64,000 nucleotides of DNA from assembly GCF_041435215.1 (NCBI RefSeq), contig NZ_CP108394.1, forward strand, positions 5,332,001 through 5,396,000. Direction: 5' to 3'. The first letter of the stretch is position 1; the number at the start of each line of letters is the position of its first letter. Under the pieces are notes generated by a model that did no database searches, had not been told where the DNA came from, and saw only the letters and a list, made by a program, of their open reading frames with translations. This DNA comes from Streptomyces sp. NBC_01314 (GTDB lineage: Bacteria > Actinomycetota > Actinomycetes > Streptomycetales > Streptomycetaceae). The position numbers and the translations under genes are program-made. Below, in pieces: positions 60,270-64,000 of this stretch.

Positions 60270-60503
60270 TCAGGCGCCCACCTTGCGGGCAGATACCCGT
60301 CCGATGTTGTGAACGAAGGTGGCCACCCGCATCAACGCGGGCTCGTCCGGCCGCCGCAGGAGCACCAGGGAGCACCAGCCGCTGGGCCGGGTACCGAACC
60401 CACACCGGCAGACGCCCGTCCACCACGTGCGGGCAGGTTCACTCAGCATGGCGAGGAGGGCGTTCTCGGCGTCCGCGTCAGAGGACGTCAGGGCCGTTGA
60501 CAA
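60270..60503 (-). CDS. Hypothetical small protein, doubtful
   Basis: A 77-aa frame with codon use that looks coding (GC3 high) from TTG 60503; ATG 60446 is also possible. Content: ENALLAMLSEPARTWWTG, CRCGFGTRPSGWCSLVLL, RRPDEPALMRVATFVHNIG. Three Cys cluster in the middle. No family recognised and no strong ribosome site. It lies directly downstream of the truncated gene copy, so it may be part of the same rearranged segment. Confidence 0.3.
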   Translation of the reverse strand: MSTALTSSDADAENALLAMLSEPARTWWTGVCRCGFGTRPSGWCSLVLLRRPDEPALMRVATFVHNIGRVSARKVGA

Positions 60504-60514
60504 GGCCCCGGAAC

Positions 60515-60655
60515 CTACGAGTCCGCACCTGTGGGATCCGCCGCGTACACGCGCCCCAGCCGACCGGGCTCCAACCGGGGGACGTACACCTGCGGCCTCA
60601 GCGTGAACGTGGTGACGCGCGCAAGGGGGGTGACGGCAACGCGCGGCCGTTCAGG
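60515..60655 (-). pseudogene. Truncated C-terminal copy of the gene at 62051-62437
   Basis: The minus-strand frame reads LARVTTFTLRPQVYVPRLEP then GRLGRVYAADPTGADS before TAG 60517-60515. This is nearly the same as the C-terminus of the intact gene (ARVTTFTLRPQAYVPRLELG). DNA identity over about 100 bp is roughly 90%. The upstream part is missing: sequence switches to the end of the GntR gene. It marks one end of a duplicated segment. Confidence 0.8.
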
Positions 60656-60947
60656 TGGTCGGTTCGCCCTCTGCGGGCGCTTGGCCGACTGGCTGCTCGA
60701 CGACGAAGGAGCCCTTGCCGCGCACGGTGACGATCAGGCCGCGCTCGCGGAGTTCCTGTGCGGTGCGCCGCGCGGTGAGTCGCGCAACGCCGTACTCCTC
60801 GGCGAGGTGGTTCTCGGAAGGGATGGGCCGGTCCGGCGCCAGTTCGCCCGACGCGATTTTTCCCGCGATGACGTCGGCCAGCTGCACGTAGAGCGGTCTC
60901 GCGCTCATCGGGTCCAGCGTTGCCTTCGGCTGTTCCGTATCGCTCAT
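60651..60947 (-). CDS. Short GntR-family regulator
   Basis: 98 aa from ATG 60947. Winged-helix GntR head: LYVQLADVIAGKIASGELAP, IPSENHLAEEYGVARLTARRTAQEL over residues 44-68, then RGLIVTVRGKGSFVVE. It has no effector-binding domain; full-length GntR proteins are about 240 aa. Minimal GntR proteins (YtrA-like or plasmid KorSA-like) exist in Streptomyces. Divergent from two small genes, with an inverted repeat in the 156-bp gap. Confidence 0.9.
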   Translation of the reverse strand: MSDTEQPKATLDPMSARPLYVQLADVIAGKIASGELAPDRPIPSENHLAEEYGVARLTARRTAQELRERGLIVTVRGKGSFVVEQPVGQAPAEGEPTT

Positions 60948-61001
60948 ACGTCCAACGTAGAGCGGCAGCGACCTGCACAATCGTGTGGATCCCTCTTCAC
61001 T

Positions 61002-61023
61002 TGTATGCAGAGGGCTGCGTACA
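61002..61023. promoter_or_regulatory. Candidate GntR operator
   Basis: TGTATGCA-N6-TGCGTACA, 8-bp arms with one mismatch, between the divergent GntR gene and the small two-gene operon. A possible -10 (TAGCGT, 61028-61033) for the forward genes lies just downstream. Confidence 0.55.
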
Positions 61024-61103
61024 GGTGTAGCGTCGAAGACAGAAAGACCCCGGCGAGGGGGCAACCTCCCGGGGCACGGCCCACGCTTACAAGGAGCGTC
61101 GAC

Positions 61104-61460
61104 ATGACCGACCTTATCCCCCGCGCCCTCCAATGGCTGCGCCTCCTCTTCTCCTCGGGCACCGGCAAACGGCGCCTCCCACGTCACCGCCCCTACCTCT
61201 GCCTGCACGTCACCGCCGTACGCCACCTCTCCGCCCCCGCGCCGACCCCCGCGTCCTCCAGCCTCCCCCGCCACCGCTCCCCGTACGGCCTCCACGGCCC
61301 CATCGACGGCTCCGCCTCCGCCCTCGTGCGCCCCTACCTCGCCGCGCATGAAGAGGAGGCCGTGCTTCAGCAGCGCCGCCGTCTCGCGCTCGTCCTCGCC
61401 GCCGACTTCGGGATCGACCTCGACCAGCACCTGGTCGGCATGCGGAAGGCAGCCGCCTGA
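61104..61460 (+). CDS. Small protein of a GntR-associated pair, first gene
   Basis: 118 aa from ATG 61104 after AAGGAGCG. A basic, Pro/Ser/Ala-rich first half (residues 20-65, with RHRPYLCLHVTAVRH) is followed by PIDGSASALVRPYLAAHEEEA and a helical RRRLALVLAADFGIDLDQHLVG. The segment ALVRPYLAAHEEE..QQRRR recalls small Streptomyces proteins encoded next to HTH regulators. No membrane helix. It overlaps the next gene by one base (TGATG). Function unknown. Confidence 0.8.
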   Translation: MTDLIPRALQWLRLLFSSGTGKRRLPRHRPYLCLHVTAVRHLSAPAPTPASSSLPRHRSPYGLHGPIDGSASALVRPYLAAHEEEAVLQQRRRLALVLAADFGIDLDQHLVGMRKAAA

Positions 61461-61843
61461 TGGAACACCTCAACGGCACGCCCGTACCCGGTCGCGGACG
61501 CGCGCTCCGGCTCCTGCCCTGGCCGTCCCCCGAGGGCAAACCCTCCTACCTGGTGACCGACCACAAAGGCGGCCACCTCTCCCGCCTCGCCGACGACCTG
61601 GAAGCCACCCAGCTCGCCACCGGCACCGACGTACTCGACCTCGCCCGCACGGTGCTGGACGACCCCACCTCGCCGTACACAGAGGTCCGCTACGCGGGCA
61701 TCCGTCTCGCCGAGTGCCTGACGGACACCCTGCGCGTCGCCGAGTCCCGGGGGCTGCGCCTGCCCGCACCCGACATCGAGGACGAGGACGAAACCGTCGA
61801 CGCGGAAACCGTGGAGGACGAGCAGCACGAACCCGGTCAGTGA
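61460..61843 (+). CDS. Small protein of a GntR-associated pair, second gene
   Basis: 127 aa from ATG 61460, overlapping the preceding stop by one base. Reads RLLPWPSPEGKPSYLVTDHKG, LSRLADDLEATQLATGTDVLD, then a helix EVRYAGIRLAECLTDTLRVAESRGLRLP (over residues 74-101) and an acidic tail EDEDETVDAETVEDEQHE. The pattern R-x-LLPW..GKP.YLV.D..G..SR.AD is one I associate with a Streptomyces-specific family found repeatedly beside small HTH regulators. No function is assigned. Confidence 0.82.
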   Translation: MEHLNGTPVPGRGRALRLLPWPSPEGKPSYLVTDHKGGHLSRLADDLEATQLATGTDVLDLARTVLDDPTSPYTEVRYAGIRLAECLTDTLRVAESRGLRLPAPDIEDEDETVDAETVEDEQHEPGQ

Positions 61844-62050
61844 CAGACGCGCTCCTGGGGCCGCCCCCGCAGACGGACCAGCGGCCCGACACTCCGGCAC
61901 ACCGGCAGCGGACGGACTCCGCAGGCTGACCGGCGAGCGTGCGGGCCGCAGGTCAGCGGTCGACAGAGCAGCGGCTGGCTCTCAGCCGGGCCGTCGTGAT
62001 GGGGGTGCACGGCGCCGCGCCGACACGACGCAGCGTCGTGACCGGCGCAC

Positions 62051-62437
62051 TCACCTGCTGCGGTCCGCCGTGTACACCCGGCCCAGCTGACCAAGCTCCA
62101 ACCGGGGGACGTACGCCTGCGGCCTCAGCGTGAACGTGGTGACGCGCGCAGGGGGATAGGTGACGAACAACCCGGCCCACACCCCGGTGCGCGTGGGCCC
62201 CGGGCCGATCAGGTGGAAGTCGCCCTCGGCGGAGGCGAAGAACACCGGCTGGTCGCTGGATCCGCTGCCCGGATACAACAAGGCATGTGCGGCGTCACGC
62301 GTGGTCGACACCACTCTGATGTTCCTGGGGCTGTGCTCGTGACATTCCGACGACCACCTGCGGATCTCCGCCACGACTTCTCGAAGGACGTGGTCGGCCA
62401 TGTCTTGCTGCATGTCTTCCGGTGTGTCGTCCGGCAT
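62051..62437 (-). CDS. Conserved hypothetical protein, intact copy
   Basis: 128 aa from ATG 62437. An acidic/His N-terminal helix (DDTPEDMQQDMADHVLREVV), WSSECHEHSPRNIRVVST, HALLYPGSGSSDQPVFFASAEG, and a beta-rich end (GVWAGLFVTYPPARVTTF, TLRPQAYVPRLELGQLG). A soluble alpha/beta protein that I do not recognise. Its C-terminal third exists again as a fragment at 60515-60655 in the same orientation. It is convergent with the GntR-associated pair and divergent from helR. Confidence 0.78.
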   Translation of the reverse strand: MPDDTPEDMQQDMADHVLREVVAEIRRWSSECHEHSPRNIRVVSTTRDAAHALLYPGSGSSDQPVFFASAEGDFHLIGPGPTRTGVWAGLFVTYPPARVTTFTLRPQAYVPRLELGQLGRVYTADRSR

Positions 62438-62545
62438 GCCTTGTGCGCTTCCCCAGCCCCGCCGTCGCAACTCCGCCGCGACCGGCCAAAAACAAAGGCA
62501 AGGAGAAAACACACTCTCCTTGCCACTTTCAACGTATAGCGCACC

Positions 62546-62568
62546 GGGGGGCTTGCGGCAAGGCCCCC
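62546..62568 (+). promoter_or_regulatory. Candidate rifamycin-associated element (RAE)
   Basis: GGGGCTTGCGGCAAGGCCC, an imperfect inverted repeat with G-run and C-run flanks, lies about 155 nt upstream of helR. It matches, from memory, the RAE found upstream of rifamycin-inducible resistance genes in actinomycetes, including helR. Confidence 0.75.
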
Positions 62569-62723
62569 GTCGTGGCGCAGAATCTCCGGCCTAGGGGTCG
62601 CAGACCCGTCGAGCGGACCACCCAGCAGACATCGAGCAGGACATCGAGGGACATCGAACAGGACCACCCAGCAGGACCATGGTCGTAAGCGACCTCACAT
62701 TCGGAGCGTTCGGAGCAGATGAA

Positions 62724-64000
62724 GTGACCCCCCCGACCATTCCCAGCGCGTTCGACCTCCCCGACCGCCTCTCCGCCAAGGCCGACCCGGCCCTGATCGC
62801 CGCCGACGAGCGGTACTTCGCGGCGCTCGCCGCGTGCCTCGAACAGTCGATCGCCGAGGTGTCCGCCCAGCTCGACACCGCGCGCAGGGCCCCCGGCGGC
62901 CTGGGCCGGCACGCGATGGACCGGGACACGGAGATCCACCGCCTGACCGCCCGCCTGCGCACCCTGCGCCGCTTCGGTCTGGACCTGTGCCTCGGCCACA
63001 TGGTGAGCACGGACGACCCCGACCCCGTGTACATCGGCCGCCTGGGCCTCACGGACAGCGCTACAGGGCGCAGGCTGCTGATCGACTGGCGCTCCCCGGC
63101 TGCCGAGCCGTTCTTCGGCGCGACCCACGCCAACCCGATGGGCCTGACGAGCCGCCGCCGCTACCGCTGGACCAACGGCCGTATCGGCGACTACTGGGAC
63201 GAGATCTTCTCCCGGGACGAACTGGACGGGCTCACCGACCACCATGCCGCCGCGCTCGACGACCAGTCCGCGTTCATCGCCAGCCTGGGCACCAACAGGT
63301 CGGAACGCATGCGGGACGTCCTCGGCACCATCCAGGCCGACCAGGACGCCATCATCCGCGCCGGTTCCCGTGGTGCCCTGGTCGTGGACGGCGGCCCCGG
63401 CACCGGCAAGACCGTCGTGGCCCTCCACCGCTCCGCCTACCTCCTCCACTCCGACCCCCGTCTGGGGCACCGCCGGGGCGGTGTCCTCTTCGTGGGCCCG
63501 CACCGCCCGTACCTCTCCTACGTCGCCGACGTCCTCCCGAGCCTCGGTGAGGAGGGTGTGCAGACGTGCATCCTGCGCGACCTGGTCACGGAGGGGGCGG
63601 CGGCCGGTTCGGAGAGCGATGCGGAGGTGGCGCGCCTGAAGTCGTCGGCGGCTCTGGTGGGCTCGATCGAGAAGGCCGTCCGCTTCTACGAGGAGCCCCC
63701 CACCAAGGGCATGACGGTCACCACCCCCTGGTCCGACATCTGGCTGGGCCCCGCCGACTGGACCGCGGCCTTCGAGGCGGCGGAACCGGGCACCCCGCAC
63801 AACGAGGCCCGGCACCAGGTCTGGGAGGAACTGCTCACCATCCTGACGGACAAGCACGACGCCGAAGCCGACCCCGACCCCGATCCGGAGACCGCCGCCT
63901 CCCCCTCCCCCGCTCTCCTGCGCAGGTCCCTCCTCCAGAACAGGGACCTGGTCACGACCTTCAACCGTGCCTGGCCCCTCCTCGAAGCGACGGATGTGGT
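62724..64000 (+). CDS. helR: RNA polymerase recycling motor HelR (HelD-like helicase), 3' end off the window
   Basis: At least 425 aa, continuing past base 64000. GTG 62724 lies 8 nt after GGAG and gives the family start VTPPTIPSAFDLPDRLSAKAD; ATG 62679 would add 15 residues. An N-terminal coiled-coil arm (FAALAACLEQSIAEVSAQLD, EIHRLTARLRTLRRFG) is followed by YIGRLGLTD, LLIDWRSPAAEPFF, QADQDAIIRAG and Walker A VVDGGPGTGKTVVALHRSAYL over residues 218-238. HelR removes rifamycin-stalled RNA polymerase from DNA and confers rifampicin tolerance. The upstream RAE match supports this identity over general UvrD-type helicases. Confidence 0.9.
   Translation, partial: MTPPTIPSAFDLPDRLSAKADPALIAADERYFAALAACLEQSIAEVSAQLDTARRAPGGLGRHAMDRDTEIHRLTARLRTLRRFGLDLCLGHMVSTDDPDPVYIGRLGLTDSATGRRLLIDWRSPAAEPFFGATHANPMGLTSRRRYRWTNGRIGDYWDEIFSRDELDGLTDHHAAALDDQSAFIASLGTNRSERMRDVLGTIQADQDAIIRAGSRGALVVDGGPGTGKTVVALHRSAYLLHSDPRLGHRRGGVLFVGPHRPYLSYVADVLPSLGEEGVQTCILRDLVTEGAAAGSESDAEVARLKSSAALVGSIEKAVRFYEEPPTKGMTVTTPWSDIWLGPADWTAAFEAAEPGTPHNEARHQVWEELLTILTDKHDAEADPDPDPETAASPSPALLRRSLLQNRDLVTTFNRAWPLLEATDV

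Overview
This 64 kb window is typical Streptomyces chromosome. GC is very high with strong GC3 bias, GTG and TTG starts are common, gene pairs overlap by ATGA or GTGA, there are many secreted and lipoproteins, and a whiE-type spore-pigment type II polyketide cluster is present. I see no rRNA, tRNA, CRISPR array, insertion sequence or attachment site. All functions below are read from motifs and family memory; no search was run.

Layout. (1) 1-8.0 kb: a secreted alpha/beta hydrolase cut by the left edge, an L,D-transpeptidase lipoprotein, an OmpR/HK two-component pair, and a transmembrane Ser/Thr kinase translationally coupled to a partner protein carrying eleven 12-residue repeats, each with an invariant Thr. 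(2) 8.3-15.4 kb: small conserved proteins (DUF2945, MSMEG_6728-type, DUF4287, DUF5990), an orphan sugar-binding lipoprotein beside the decayed start of an enolase-superfamily gene, an internally duplicated lipoprotein, a cold-shock gene, a MerR regulator behind a 32-bp palindrome, and a polysaccharide deacetylase. (3) 15.6-26.3 kb: a GH5 glycosidase, a sugar ABC transporter of the single-NBD (Frc) kind, a DUF899 protein, and a TetR gene divergent from a coupled patatin/Baeyer-Villiger monooxygenase pair with an inverted repeat between them. (4) 26.5-35.8 kb: the spore-pigment locus (hydroxylase, a cell-surface repeat protein, SchA/CurD protein, cupin, KS alpha, CLF, ACP, aromatase, cyclase), closed by a strong bidirectional terminator and faced by a convergent O-methyltransferase.

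(5) 35.9-46.3 kb: a secreted beta-helix protein, DUF4235, a YihY/BrkB membrane protein, a serine beta-lactamase-family pseudogene with an internal deletion, a DUF2637 protein, a PAS/GAF/SpoIIE/HATPase phosphatase, a TetR remnant, an APC permease and a TPR-like protein. (6) 46.3-58.3 kb: a Pro-rich membrane protein, a cold-shock gene with a terminator-like leader hairpin followed by a DEAD-box helicase, a MacAB-like export operon with its lipoprotein, an I36-type inhibitor, a lipoprotein, a small LuxR regulator with two CxxC pairs, TerB, a PBP4-type D,D-carboxypeptidase and a VOC protein. (7) 58.4-64 kb: a PL9-like pectate lyase with CBM35 and a LacI-type palindrome, a GntR locus flanked by a full and a partial copy of one gene, and the start of HelR preceded by a match to the rifamycin-associated element.

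The most unusual items are the kinase/multi-Thr-repeat pair, the two related cold-shock leaders (one with a terminator-like hairpin), the pigment CLF with Glu in place of the expected Gln, the duplicated flanks of the GntR locus, and several regulatory palindromes.
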